Shown here in pieces: positions 41,864 through 51,552 of a DNA stretch of 64,000 nucleotides. The notes under the pieces were generated by a model, which saw nothing but the letters and a program-made list of their open reading frames with translations, made no database searches and was not told the DNA's origin. How positions within the stretch are numbered: position 1 is the first letter of the stretch; every line of letters begins with the position of its first letter. This DNA is from Bacteroidia bacterium (GTDB lineage Bacteria > Bacteroidota > Bacteroidia > B-17B0 > Aurantibacillaceae): positions 62,001 to 126,000 of the forward strand of contig JAEUTQ010000012.1 in assembly GCA_016787445.1 (NCBI GenBank), read 5' to 3'. Position numbers and translations under genes: made by a program.

Positions 41864-43773
41864 TGATAAAGGCATTTCTTTCAAAACATCCTTATAAACT
41901 ATTATTGGTTTTATTTGCCTTTGTATTGTATGGTAATACTCTCTTTAATGGTTATAGCTTAGATGATGAATTTGTAACTGGTCCGAAAAATATTACAGCC
42001 AAAGGTTTTCAAGCAATACCGCGTGTTTTTAAAACCTTTCACGTTATTGATGAGAGTGGAAATAAGTACGAATACCGTCCGATGGTGAAGGTGAGTTTTG
42101 CCATTGAAAGTGGTTTATGGGGACAAAATGTTTTCATGAGCCACTTAGTGAATATTGTTTTGTATGTAGTATGTTTGATGTTATTATTCAAGTTGCTTCA
42201 ATTACTATTTGTGAATGTGAGTGAATTTGTAATATTTTCTGTGGTTTTAATATTTGAATTTTTACCGATTCATTCAGAAGTTGTAGCTAGCCTTAAGAAT
42301 AGAGATGTGATGCTTAGCTTTATTTTTTCTTTATTGGCATTCGTATGTTTTTTGAAGTTTTTTGATTCCAAAAAATGGTTTCAATTGGTATTTGCTTTTT
42401 TGTTTTTGGCCTTGGCTTTTTTGAGCAAATTTGACGTGTTACCATTTCTGGTTATTATTCCGCTTGTAGGATATGTACGAAATAAAATTAATGTAAAGAT
42501 TATTGTTCTTATAGTTGTGTTTTTTGTGGCTGCATTTTATTCGTATAAACTAACAAAAGTGTTTATGTTTGATAAGGAAGAAGTGAAAGCGTTAAGGATT
42601 TATCAATATTTCGAGAACCCGCTTTATTTCAAATTTGCCTTTATAGACCGTATTTCAGCAGGGCTGAATTCCTTGGGATTTTATATCCTGATGTTGGTTT
42701 TTCCAATGAAAATGGCTTGTTACTATGGCTTCAATACTATTCCGGTATATGAATTAGCTTCTGTTTATGCATTAGCGGGTTTAGTAAGTGGAGCATGGTT
42801 GCTTTGGCAATTTTATAAGAGGTTTCGTAAGCCGGATATACTTTGGTATGGTATTTTATTCTTTGGCGGTTCCATATCAATGTATCTGAATATCTTAACT
42901 CCTGTAGCAGGAATAGTTGCTGACCGATTTATGTTTTTTGCATCGATTGGCTTTTGTTTAATGGTTGTATTCGGGCTTTATTTTTATAATAATGTTACTA
43001 TTAAAATAACAAGTCTTAAGGATTTAAAATCTACCCAAAAAACAATAGGATTTATAAGTCTACTCATTTTTACAGGAATGATTATTAAAAGAAATGGTGA
43101 ATGGAAATCAAAATTAGTTTTGTTTGAAAGCGACGTAAAAAAGTATCCTAATTCAGTGAAGCTTTCGCTTTTGTCGAGTGCTCAGGTCATGATTCATATT
43201 AATGATAAGAGTGATGTCATTCCGGATAATCAGAAATTGCAGAAAGTAAGAAATGCCGAGAAGGTATTGTTAAACGCGATTAAAGTAGATCCTACTTGTG
43301 ATGTTTGCTATAACAACATTGCTCATATTTTATTATCGGTTGAGAATGACCCTGCTTCTGCCATGCCCTATTTAATGGAAGGATTTAAACGCGATTCTAC
43401 AAAAAAAGAAACGGCTTGCAACATTGGAATAGCCTTATACAGATTAGGTAAGCCTGTTGACGCGAAGAAATATTTGATAAAGGCTGTTGAATTGGATGTC
43501 CAACATGAGTTCACCGTTCCTTATGAGGTGTTACAGGATTTGTATATGAAAACAAATCCAAATGAGGGTGTAAACTATTTTACTAAAGAGCTCCAAAAAG
43601 GTTATAACCAGGAATTCTTAAATGTTTTACTTGGGAAATCCTATTTTGAAGCCGGGGATACTCTCAATAGTATAAAATATTACCAGCAAGCTTTGATAAT
43701 TAACCCAAATAATCAAACCGTGAACGATTTTGTGACAGATTTAGAGGTTAAATTCCATAAAAAGGCTTGGTAA
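41863..43773 (+). CDS. TMTC-like GT-C membrane glycosyltransferase with C-terminal TPRs
   Basis: 636 residues. About ten transmembrane helices (from about 13 to 410) include an early extracytoplasmic loop with GYSLDDEF, an acidic motif typical of GT-C enzymes, and the downstream YEYRPMVKVSFAIE and SHLVNIVLYV stretches as in TMTC proteins. TPR-like repeats follow (about 460-620, including CDVCYNNIAHILL and KETACNIGIALYRLGKP). TMTC proteins are O-mannosyltransferases using a lipid-linked sugar. The lipid-phosphate GT2 at 37874 could supply that donor, and the acceptor could be an exported protein. It is divergent from the KAS III operon across a 38-nt gap. Confidence 0.75.
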   Translation: MIKAFLSKHPYKLLLVLFAFVLYGNTLFNGYSLDDEFVTGPKNITAKGFQAIPRVFKTFHVIDESGNKYEYRPMVKVSFAIESGLWGQNVFMSHLVNIVLYVVCLMLLFKLLQLLFVNVSEFVIFSVVLIFEFLPIHSEVVASLKNRDVMLSFIFSLLAFVCFLKFFDSKKWFQLVFAFLFLALAFLSKFDVLPFLVIIPLVGYVRNKINVKIIVLIVVFFVAAFYSYKLTKVFMFDKEEVKALRIYQYFENPLYFKFAFIDRISAGLNSLGFYILMLVFPMKMACYYGFNTIPVYELASVYALAGLVSGAWLLWQFYKRFRKPDILWYGILFFGGSISMYLNILTPVAGIVADRFMFFASIGFCLMVVFGLYFYNNVTIKITSLKDLKSTQKTIGFISLLIFTGMIIKRNGEWKSKLVLFESDVKKYPNSVKLSLLSSAQVMIHINDKSDVIPDNQKLQKVRNAEKVLLNAIKVDPTCDVCYNNIAHILLSVENDPASAMPYLMEGFKRDSTKKETACNIGIALYRLGKPVDAKKYLIKAVELDVQHEFTVPYEVLQDLYMKTNPNEGVNYFTKELQKGYNQEFLNVLLGKSYFEAGDTLNSIKYYQQALIINPNNQTVNDFVTDLEVKFHKKAW

Positions 43774-43869
43774 CTAGTATCTAAATTATTTTAGAAGTTC
43801 TCATGTCTATTTTGTTGATAATCAATTGCCAAGTTGCTATTTTTTTCTTTTTTTCGTCGCTTGATTTTA

Positions 43870-43877
43870 TATCTTTG
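43870..43877 (+). promoter_or_regulatory. Putative -7 box (TATCTTTG) before the adhesin operon
   Basis: TATCTTTG matches TAnnTTTG and ends 18 nt before ATG 43896. No well-spaced -33 TTTG was found. Confidence 0.45.
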
Positions 43878-43895
43878 TCGAAACCTTAATTTAAA

Positions 43896-44225
43896 ATGAA
43901 AAGAGCCTTAATTCTTAGTTTTTCATTGTTCTCGTTTTTTTGTGTGAACGCACAAACTGAACGTGAATTAAAGGAGCAGCACAATGCTCTTAAAGCAAAT
44001 CAAATGGCAGTTAAATCTGAAGTGGTCGTTTCTAAATACGGCAACTTGGAGAAAGAAATTGTTGATGCTTTAATTAAGCGTCAAATTCCTGCAGGTTTTC
44101 CTGAGTTTAATGAAAAAACAGAAACTGTAGATGCTTATAAAAGCAGAATAAATGTTTGGTATAAGAACAATCTCGATTTATTAAATCCTGAATTCAGAAA
44201 GAAATTAATAGAAAGTCAGAAATAA
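43896..44225 (+). CDS. Small secreted helical protein of unknown function
   Basis: 109 residues. A signal peptide (about 1-19, ending VNAQ) is followed by a charged, mostly helical chain (ELKEQHNALKANQMAVKSEV, then KYGNLEKEIVDALIKRQIP). No family is recognised. It ends 18 nt before the giant adhesin gene, so it is probably co-transcribed and could be a periplasmic or surface partner of the adhesin. That role rests on position only. Confidence 0.65.
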   Translation: MKRALILSFSLFSFFCVNAQTERELKEQHNALKANQMAVKSEVVVSKYGNLEKEIVDALIKRQIPAGFPEFNEKTETVDAYKSRINVWYKNNLDLLNPEFRKKLIESQK

Positions 44226-44243
44226 TCATTAGAAAAATTTAAC

Positions 44244-47200
44244 ATGAAGAAATATTTTTACTTAAGTGTTTTGATGGTGGTTCTGAGCTTCAACTCAGCA
44301 TTTTCCCAGTGTGTTAACTTATACACTTCTACACCAATTCCTCTTACCTTGTACAATAGTTCATTTGCAACAGTGCCATCTTACAGTATTGCTTGTAATT
44401 CGGGTGTTCATTTTATTGGTGCCGGTCAGCCTGGTGGCGGAAGTCCGGTCAACCTCTATAACACACCTTGTATTCGTTTAAGAATTAATCCAACAAATGG
44501 ATTTTCTTCAATTGATAATTCAATTACACTTTATGAAAATGGAAGTTTAATAGGTTGTACCGGTCCTGTTGGAACATGTACGGCTAATATTGGCCCGATG
44601 CCTAATAACTCGAACTATCAGTTATTTGCTTCATACATGGATCCTACATTGAACCATCAATATGTGTTGTGTAATATTAACGCGTGGTTTCCTAACATGA
44701 CATATACAGTATCCAGTTGTTATGATAATGCTACTTTAGTTACCGGAACATGGACAACAAATGCAGTTGGTTGTCAAACTGTGACAGTTCCAGCCAATAG
44801 CGCCATTGGAACGGCATCTTATGCTTTAAATCCAGCTGTACCGGGCGCATTAACTAATTTTGGTGATGGCTATTGCGCATTAACCACTTCATTAATGCCG
44901 GTTGGTACTTATACTGTAACATACACATTCAATACTCAAAATGCTTCTTGTCCTATCGTAACCGGAACCCAAACAATTGTTGTGGGTAATCCTTATAGTG
45001 CAGCATGGACAACACCAACAGTTCAATGTACAGCATTTGGTTGTTTAGCTTTAAATCCACAAGTTACCGGAACAGGTGGTGGTGTATTCAGCGGAATCGG
45101 TGTTAGTGCGAATTCATTTTGTCCGGGTACTTCCGGGGCAGGTACTTTCCCTGTAACGTATTCAGTTGGTATTAGTGCTACTTGTAGTTCTTCACTATCA
45201 CAAAACATTCAGGTAAATACGACACCAACCGCGAATGCAGGCTCAACAAAAACTATCAATTGCGTTCAAACCACAACAATTATAAATGGTACAGGCGGAA
45301 CAACATATACTTGGACGGGTCCTGGCGCATTTTCTTCTAACTTACAAAACCCAACGGTTAGCAGCCCTGGTACATACAGCTTAACCGTTACAACAGCTTC
45401 TTGTATTTCTGCAGCATCAACTGTGGCAGTAATTCAAAATACAACTGCACCGACTGCAGCCGCAGCCACAACAGGCTCTGTAACATGTGCAACAACAACA
45501 ATCAATTTAAATGGAAGTCCTGCCGGTATGACTTATACCTGGACTGCTCCAGGCGGAAGTTCAATTTCTTCAGGTACTAATTCGCAAAACGCTGTTGGTA
45601 GTGGGGTAGGTACTTACACTATTCGAGTAGTTGATTCAAATAATGGCTGTTCTGCGACAGCTACCGTAGCTGCGAATATAAATACAGTTCAACCATCCTC
45701 ATCTGCAGGCACAACAGGTTCTGTTACTTGTGCTACAACAACTATTAACTTAACTTCCGCTCCTGCAGGTATGAATTATACTTGGACGGCTCCGGGTGGA
45801 AGTTCTATTTCGTCTGGAACAAACTCTCAAAATGCAGTTGGTAACGGAAGCGGAACATATACTGTAACGGTTCGTGATCCAATAAACGGATGTTCACGTA
45901 CGGCAACAGTAACAGCAAATATTAATACGGTAACACCATCTCCTGTTACTGCCTCCACTACAGGAACAGTTACTTGCGCTTCTACAGCTATTAACTTAAG
46001 TTCAACACCGGCGGGTATGACTTATGTTTGGACTGCTCCATTAGGCTCATCAATTACCTCGGGTGGTACATCACAAAATGCTACGGGTTCAGGCGCAGGA
46101 ACATATTCTGTAACCATAACAAATCCAACTAACGGTTGTTCTACTGCTACAACAGTGGCTGCTAATTCAAATACTACTCCGCCAACACCTTTAATCACTA
46201 ACAATCCAACTATAACATGTACAAATACTTTGGTTACTTTAAATGGTAGCCCGGCTTCCGGTGTGTTGTATACATGGACAGGTTCCGGAATTATCGGCGC
46301 ATCTAATCAGCAAACAGTAAACGTAAATCAATCCGGAACTTATACATTATTAGTACAAAGTACTGCAAACAGTTGTACAGCTTCAATTAGCACTTCTGTT
46401 TCAAATAATACAATTGCGCCAACGATTACGCCGGTAGCTACGCAAACTATAACTTGTGCGAGCCCTTCAGTTACTTTAATTGGTAGTGCAAATCCTTCTT
46501 CTTGTACCGTTGTTTGGACCGGAGGCGTTTGTGCAGGAGCTAACTCTTATACAGCTACAGCATGTGCACCTGGTACATACACTTATATTGCTACCAATCC
46601 TGCGAACGGCTGTCCTTCAACTCCGCAAGTTGCAACTGTAGTACCAAATAGTTCTATTCCATCTGCAACAGTTGTAAACACAGGAACCATTACTTGTTCA
46701 ACAACCACAATTCAAGTAGTTGCGACATCAACTTCTACACCTGTAACATATAGTTGGAGTGGTACAGGAATTGTTTCCGGCTCAAGTACACCAACCATTG
46801 TCGTAAATGCAGGTGGTACATATTCATTAGTTTTATTGAATACGTCAAACTCTTGTTCAGTTACAATTACGAATAGTGTAACAGCAGATAATGCTGCAGT
46901 TACTCCGACTACTACCGCCTCAACAACCATTACTTGTTTAACTACAACGGCAAACGTAAGTACAAATGCAGGTTCAGGTTCTTATACTTATAATTGGTCT
47001 GGCCCTGGTGTTGTAGGAACAAATACTTTATCTTCTGCAACTGCAAGTTTAGGAGGTTTATATACAGTTACTGTTACAAACACAGCAAATGGTTGTGTGG
47101 GTACTGGTACAGTTTCAGTAACATCTAATACATCAACACCAACCGGTGTAGCTATTAATCCTTCTACATTTACTTTATCTTGTGCAACACCAACTACAGT

Positions 47201-48884
47201 GCTTACTGCAACTGCAACAGGCGCTACCACTTACACATGGATTGCTCCTTCAGGAGGCTCTATTATTAGTGGAACAAATACGGCCAATGCAGGAATTTCA
47301 GGAGCCGGAACCTATAGTGTAATTGTTGCAGGATCTAACGGTTGTCCTTCCGCGGCAGCTGAAGCTACTGTTGTTCCGAACACGAATGCCCCTACATTTA
47401 CATTAAGTAACTCTAGTCCGAGCATTACTTGTTTAAGCAGTAATCCAACAGTAAGTGTAGCAATTACATCAACTGTTCCTATTACTTCTTATTCATGGAC
47501 GCCGGCTTCAGGTATTTCCGGTTCGGCAACTTCAAGCGTAGTTACATTTACTGCAGCAGGAACTTATACTGGTGTAATCACTGCTAATAACGGTTGTATT
47601 TCCAATGCGATTGTAAGTGTTTCAGATGCAACTCTTGCACCTTCAGTTGTAGCAGGAACAGGAACAGCTTCTGCAATTTCTTGTTTAAATCCTTCCGTAG
47701 TGATTGCCCCTACATTTAGTCCTTCAGCAGGATTAACTTATACTTGGACAGGTCCTGGAATTGTAGGTTCTGCAAATGATGCCAGTGTTACAGTAAATCA
47801 AAACGGAAATTACAGCGTCACCGTAACAAATACTTTAACCGGATGTACATCAACAGCAATTACAATTCCTGTGGTAGGAACATCAGCCCCTCCAACATTA
47901 AGTGTTACATCAACATCTTCTATTGGAATTGGATGTACACCTTCTACTTCAACTATAGTATTAACAGCAAATGCTACACCAAGTACAGGCGTAACATATA
48001 ATTGGTCTACATCCGCTACAACTGAAACAATTTCAGTTACCGCTCCGGGTGTTTATACTGTAATAGTAACCGACGTTTCTACGTCTTGTTCTGTTGCGGT
48101 ACAGTACACCGTAGATAATAGTGTTGTAACGCCAACAATCAATACAGCTGCTTCGGTGGTTTTACCTTGTTCTTCAACTACAACAACTTTAACTTTAAAT
48201 GCATCTGCTACACCTTCAACAGTGGTTTATGCATGGGGCGGACCAAGCATTATTTCCGGTTCAAATACGGCAACTCCGGTTATTGATCAGCCGGGTATTT
48301 ATACTTTAACAGTTACCAATCCAACTACAGGTTGTACTGCAACAAGTACTGTTGCTGTTATTAACGGTGTTCCTACCGCGTCATTTACTGCAGACGTAAC
48401 TCAGGGTATAAATCCATTAACGGTTAACTTTACAAATCAAAGTACTGGAGCCATCAATTATAACTGGAACTTCGGACCGTTTGGTACTTCTACTTTAACA
48501 AATCCTACACAAGTGTTTAATGTTTGGGGAACTTATACCGTAACATTAATTGCTTCATCCGGTTCTTGCAGCGACACGGCAAGTATGGTGATTATTGTTG
48601 ATGAAGGATTGAGTATCGAAATTCCGAATGTATTTACACCTAATAACGATGGCGTAAATGATGTGTTTACCATCAAATCTTCCGGAGTAAAAGAAATCTC
48701 ATTACAAATCTTTAACCGTTGGGGTCAGAAGATGTACGAGTTCACAGGTGCTAAAGCAGCGTGGGACGGAATGATGGGTCCTGGTAATGAAGCTTCAGCG
48801 GGTACTTATTTCTACTTCGTAAAAGCAACAGGCTTTGATGATAAAGTGATAGAAAAGCAAGGATCCCTAAGCTTATTCAGATAG
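44244..48884 (+). CDS. Giant T9SS-exported repeat adhesin with gliding-type (type B) sorting domain
   Basis: 1546 residues: signal peptide (about 1-21, ending AFSQ), a unique N-terminal region (to about 330), then about 12 Ig-like repeats of 80-100 residues with the theme SVTCATTTINL...YTWTAPGG...GTYTVTV. A PKD domain (FTADVTQGINPLTVNFTNQS) and a C-terminal CHU_C-type gliding sorting domain follow (IPNVFTPNNDGVNDVF ... FNRWGQKMYE ... GTYFYFVKA). Such proteins are carried to the cell surface by T9SS; SprB of gliding bacteria is the best-known example. A role in adhesion or motility is inferred. It is very rich in Thr and Ser, giving many possible O-glycosylation sites. A strong terminator follows. 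Confidence 0.92.
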   Translation: MKKYFYLSVLMVVLSFNSAFSQCVNLYTSTPIPLTLYNSSFATVPSYSIACNSGVHFIGAGQPGGGSPVNLYNTPCIRLRINPTNGFSSIDNSITLYENGSLIGCTGPVGTCTANIGPMPNNSNYQLFASYMDPTLNHQYVLCNINAWFPNMTYTVSSCYDNATLVTGTWTTNAVGCQTVTVPANSAIGTASYALNPAVPGALTNFGDGYCALTTSLMPVGTYTVTYTFNTQNASCPIVTGTQTIVVGNPYSAAWTTPTVQCTAFGCLALNPQVTGTGGGVFSGIGVSANSFCPGTSGAGTFPVTYSVGISATCSSSLSQNIQVNTTPTANAGSTKTINCVQTTTIINGTGGTTYTWTGPGAFSSNLQNPTVSSPGTYSLTVTTASCISAASTVAVIQNTTAPTAAAATTGSVTCATTTINLNGSPAGMTYTWTAPGGSSISSGTNSQNAVGSGVGTYTIRVVDSNNGCSATATVAANINTVQPSSSAGTTGSVTCATTTINLTSAPAGMNYTWTAPGGSSISSGTNSQNAVGNGSGTYTVTVRDPINGCSRTATVTANINTVTPSPVTASTTGTVTCASTAINLSSTPAGMTYVWTAPLGSSITSGGTSQNATGSGAGTYSVTITNPTNGCSTATTVAANSNTTPPTPLITNNPTITCTNTLVTLNGSPASGVLYTWTGSGIIGASNQQTVNVNQSGTYTLLVQSTANSCTASISTSVSNNTIAPTITPVATQTITCASPSVTLIGSANPSSCTVVWTGGVCAGANSYTATACAPGTYTYIATNPANGCPSTPQVATVVPNSSIPSATVVNTGTITCSTTTIQVVATSTSTPVTYSWSGTGIVSGSSTPTIVVNAGGTYSLVLLNTSNSCSVTITNSVTADNAAVTPTTTASTTITCLTTTANVSTNAGSGSYTYNWSGPGVVGTNTLSSATASLGGLYTVTVTNTANGCVGTGTVSVTSNTSTPTGVAINPSTFTLSCATPTTVLTATATGATTYTWIAPSGGSIISGTNTANAGISGAGTYSVIVAGSNGCPSAAAEATVVPNTNAPTFTLSNSSPSITCLSSNPTVSVAITSTVPITSYSWTPASGISGSATSSVVTFTAAGTYTGVITANNGCISNAIVSVSDATLAPSVVAGTGTASAISCLNPSVVIAPTFSPSAGLTYTWTGPGIVGSANDASVTVNQNGNYSVTVTNTLTGCTSTAITIPVVGTSAPPTLSVTSTSSIGIGCTPSTSTIVLTANATPSTGVTYNWSTSATTETISVTAPGVYTVIVTDVSTSCSVAVQYTVDNSVVTPTINTAASVVLPCSSTTTTLTLNASATPSTVVYAWGGPSIISGSNTATPVIDQPGIYTLTVTNPTTGCTATSTVAVINGVPTASFTADVTQGINPLTVNFTNQSTGAINYNWNFGPFGTSTLTNPTQVFNVWGTYTVTLIASSGSCSDTASMVIIVDEGLSIEIPNVFTPNNDGVNDVFTIKSSGVKEISLQIFNRWGQKMYEFTGAKAAWDGMMGPGNEASAGTYFYFVKATGFDDKVIEKQGSLSLFR
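45470..48350 (+). repeat. Coding tandem repeats of the adhesin
   Basis: About 12 diverged direct repeats of roughly 240-300 nt encode the Ig-like units. Two neighbouring units (about 45480-45700 and 45720-45930) are closest, sharing the SSISSGTNSQNAVG stretch, which suggests recent local duplication. Confidence 0.7.
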
Positions 48885-48904
48885 TTATTTTTTGAGTTGT
48901 AATT

Positions 48905-48932
48905 AAGGCGAAGAAAAATCTTCGCCTTTTTT
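48905..48932. terminator. Bidirectional terminator between adhesin and GT2
   Basis: Perfect 10-bp stem (AAGGCGAAGA / TCTTCGCCTT) with an AAAA loop, T-rich on the plus side and A-rich before the stem. It can end both converging transcripts. Confidence 0.88.
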
Positions 48933-48935
48933 ATT

Positions 48936-49679
48936 TTATAAAAACTGCGAAAGTTTCCTTAGAGGTTTGAAAAATAAAGTAAAGAAATAAGGCTTTAATC
49001 CGTTTACTTCCCATGCTTTACGGTCTTCGAGATTAGCGATAATACGGTTTTTTGTGCTTACGTTGCTTTGTCCGCCCATGCGCATTTTAACGATGAATTC
49101 AGACAGGTATGAAGTTTTTATTTTGTGCTTGTAAAGCAGACGAAGCATCAGCTCATAATCGGCGGAAGTTTTAAAATCAAGATTAAAGGCTTTATGTTTT
49201 TCGTACACTTCTTTTTTTACAAAGAAGGTTGGGTGAGGAGGCATCCAACCAAAAAGAAATGAATTTGGTTTGAATTCTCCTGCTCTCCATTTGCGTATAA
49301 TTTTGTTCGTGTTGTCTTTTGATACATAGAGCAAATCGCCATATAAAGCCTCACTATTGTCTTTATTGAAACGTTCTGCAATTTTCTGAAGCACTTCATT
49401 GGACGTGTAAAAATCATCCGAATGCAGAATACCAACAACATCTCCGGAAGCCATACTAATTCCTTTGTTCAATGCGTCGTAGATGCCATTGTCTTTTTCA
49501 GAAATAAATTTCGCAATACGGTCTTTGTGTTTGTCAATAATGGAGAGTGTAGAATCTGTTGATTTCCCATCCACAATGATGTACTCAATGTTTTGATAGG
49601 TTTGGTTTATAACCGATAAAATTGTCTCTTCGAGCGTTGCCGCACTGTTGTAAGTTACGGTTATAATAGAAATCTTCAT
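48936..49679 (-). CDS. Family 2 glycosyltransferase
   Basis: 247 residues, cytoplasmic GT-A fold: ISIITVTYNSAATLEETI, IEYIIVDGKSTDSTL, EKDNGIYDALNKGI and GILHSDDFYTS (the donor/metal motif), then PPHPTFFVKKEVYE. This WcaA/GT2 type adds a sugar to lipid-linked glycans. It starts 1 nt after the heptose phosphatase gene ends, so it may transfer the heptose made by the three upstream enzymes. That pairing is inferred from the operon. Confidence 0.9.
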   Translation of the reverse strand: MKISIITVTYNSAATLEETILSVINQTYQNIEYIIVDGKSTDSTLSIIDKHKDRIAKFISEKDNGIYDALNKGISMASGDVVGILHSDDFYTSNEVLQKIAERFNKDNSEALYGDLLYVSKDNTNKIIRKWRAGEFKPNSFLFGWMPPHPTFFVKKEVYEKHKAFNLDFKTSADYELMLRLLYKHKIKTSYLSEFIVKMRMGGQSNVSTKNRIIANLEDRKAWEVNGLKPYFFTLFFKPLRKLSQFL

Positions 49680-50225
49680 TTATATTAAGGCATTATTAAA
49701 TTCAGCTAATGAAGAAAACTGAAAATCTATTCTTGTATCATTTATTTTTTCCTCAGAAATGAAAGCGGTTTTCATGCCGGCATTTCTACCAAATTCCATA
49801 TCACTTAAACTATCACCAACGATGATGGATTTCGTAAAATCAATACTCGGAAAATCTTTTTTAGCTGCTAATGCCATGCCAATTCCGGGTTTGCGCGTTG
49901 GGTGATTTTCTGAATTTAAATAAGGCGAAAAATAAACTTTATCAATACGTCCGCCTAAATATTCAATTTCATAAATCATGTTTTTATGAATGAGTTCCAG
50001 ATCTTCGGTACGGTATAAACCTTTTCCAATGCCTTGCTGATTGGTTACTACAACAATAGTTCCGAAGCGAGTGTTTAATGATTTTAAAGCCTCGATGACT
50101 CCCTCTAGAAACTCAAATTCTATCCAATGTTTTACGTAATCGTTCTCAAGTTTTTTATTAATCACTCCATCACGATCTAAAAACAAAGTCCAGCTTTTAT
50201 CAATATTTAAGTCCTTTAAAGTCAT
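49680..50225 (-). CDS. HAD phosphatase, heptose-bisphosphate phosphatase (GmhB/HddB)-like
   Basis: About 181 residues from ATG 50225 (MTLKDLNIDKSW); the frame is open to 50264 but the shorter form is conventional. The HAD nucleophile motif LFLDRDGVIN (D17, D19 of the short form) is followed by the Thr motif VVTNQQGIGKG and the late VGDSLSDMEFGRNAG, as in D-glycero-D-manno-heptose 1,7-bisphosphate phosphatases. The loop that in E. coli GmhB carries zinc-binding cysteines reads SPYLNSENHPTRKPGIGM and has none, so it is a zinc-free variant. It overlaps the nucleotidyltransferase gene by 26 nt. Confidence 0.85.
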   Translation of the reverse strand: MTLKDLNIDKSWTLFLDRDGVINKKLENDYVKHWIEFEFLEGVIEALKSLNTRFGTIVVVTNQQGIGKGLYRTEDLELIHKNMIYEIEYLGGRIDKVYFSPYLNSENHPTRKPGIGMALAAKKDFPSIDFTKSIIVGDSLSDMEFGRNAGMKTAFISEEKINDTRIDFQFSSLAEFNNALI

Positions 50226-50925
50226 GTTGTGCTTTTGCGTAATCTTCCGGAATACCAATATCAATGAAGTAATTATTATAAATACATCCGAAGATATTTA
50301 ACTCTTGTAATTTGGTTTCGAAGAAATCTTTTTCGATAGAAAAGTTCTTATTGGCGGGTGTTTTTTCAAGGTAAATACTTTTATTCAATAAATAAACCCC
50401 ACCGTTAATGGTGCCTTTTCCAGGAGAATTATTTTTTTCTTTAAACGAGATGATTTTTCTTCCCCTGTTTCCTTCGCCGGGTGATAATTCGATGGTTCCA
50501 TAGCGGGAAGCATTTTCAACTTCACGTAATGCCAATGTGCAATCGGCATTAAAAGTTAAGTGATGATTGGAGAAGGAGTGAAGATCAATGTCAAAAAACG
50601 AATCGCCGTTTAAAACAAGCACCGTGTTATTGTTGCATAACTCTATCGCTTTTCTGATTCCTCCCCCTGTACCTAAAGGTTGTGATTCAATACTGTAGTC
50701 AATTTGCAGACCGTTATATTCCGATTTATAATACGAGGTGATTTTTTCGTGTAAGTAACCTACCGATAAAATCACTCTAGTAACGCCGTATTTTTTTAAA
50801 TAATTTAATTGATAATTTAAGAAGGGTTGGTTATTTACTGAAGCCATAGGTTTTGGCAAATCACTGACTACACTTTGTAAGCGTGTTCCAAACCCGCCGG
50901 CTAATATGATGGCTTCTTTTACCAA
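50200..50925 (-). CDS. Sugar-1-phosphate nucleotidyltransferase, HddC-like
   Basis: 241 residues. The N-terminal signature AIILAGGFGTRLQSVVSDLPKPM is typical of nucleotidyltransferases, followed by YSIESQPLGTGGGIRKA and VLNGDSFFDID (metal-binding Asp). Between gmhA and a GmhB-like gene it is most likely D-glycero-alpha-D-manno-heptose-1-phosphate guanylyltransferase (HddC), giving GDP-heptose for surface glycans. The nucleotide (GDP versus ADP) is judged from family resemblance only. The gmhA gene ends 12 nt upstream. Confidence 0.85.
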   Translation of the reverse strand: MVKEAIILAGGFGTRLQSVVSDLPKPMASVNNQPFLNYQLNYLKKYGVTRVILSVGYLHEKITSYYKSEYNGLQIDYSIESQPLGTGGGIRKAIELCNNNTVLVLNGDSFFDIDLHSFSNHHLTFNADCTLALREVENASRYGTIELSPGEGNRGRKIISFKEKNNSPGKGTINGGVYLLNKSIYLEKTPANKNFSIEKDFFETKLQELNIFGCIYNNYFIDIGIPEDYAKAQHDFKGLKY

Positions 50926-50937
50926 ATGATTGTTTGA

Positions 50938-51519
50938 TTATTTTTTCGGAAACAGTTCCATTTCTACTAATTCACAAATTGTATGTCCGAGTAGCATATG
51001 GCATTCCTGAATGCGCGGCGTATCTTTTGAAGGAATGTTTACCAGATATTTACATAAATCTTTCATTTTCCCTCCGGTTTCTCCTGTAAAGCCAACTGTC
51101 ACCATTCCTATGTCATTGGCAACTTGTAAAGCTTTCACCACATTTCCTGAGTTACCGCTGGTAGATAAACCAATTAAAACATCTCCTTTACGGCCCATAG
51201 CTTTTACTAAACGCGCATAAATTTCATCGTAGCTGTAATCGTTGGCTACAGCCGTTGTATAGCTCGTATTAACGTGTAAAGCTTCCGAAAATAAAGGCGG
51301 ACGGTCATAATAAAATCTACCGCTTAATTCAGCCGCTAAGTGTTGTGCATCTGCAGCACTGCCTCCATTTCCGCACCACAATACTTTTCCATCACGCTTG
51401 TAAGCCGAAACAGAATCTTTCACTATATTTTCAATGGCAGTTAAAATAGCATCATTGGAAAGTAATGAAGTTTTTAAATCAACCGAAGTCTTTATTTTAG
51501 ATTGTATGAAATCTTTCAT
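50938..51519 (-). CDS. gmhA: Sedoheptulose-7-phosphate isomerase GmhA
   Basis: 193 residues with one SIS (sugar isomerase) domain. The phosphate-binding WCGNGGSAADAQHLAAELSGRF, the active-site region around LIGLSTSGNSGNVVKAL and the C-terminal HMLLGHTICELVE all match GmhA, which converts sedoheptulose 7-phosphate to D-glycero-D-manno-heptose 7-phosphate. It is first gene of the heptose operon with the HddC-like, GmhB-like and GT2 genes. The heptose 7-phosphate kinase (HddA or HldE) is not in the window. Confidence 0.93.
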   Translation of the reverse strand: MKDFIQSKIKTSVDLKTSLLSNDAILTAIENIVKDSVSAYKRDGKVLWCGNGGSAADAQHLAAELSGRFYYDRPPLFSEALHVNTSYTTAVANDYSYDEIYARLVKAMGRKGDVLIGLSTSGNSGNVVKALQVANDIGMVTVGFTGETGGKMKDLCKYLVNIPSKDTPRIQECHMLLGHTICELVEMELFPKK

Positions 51520-51552
51520 GTATTGGAATTAGATTATAAAAGTATTCATTTT

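Noticed and set aside
45470-48350. Periodic repeats that could suggest a CRISPR array or satellite DNA
   Set aside because: Units are 240-300 nt, diverged, in frame, and encode Ig-like domains; there are no short identical repeats with spacers.
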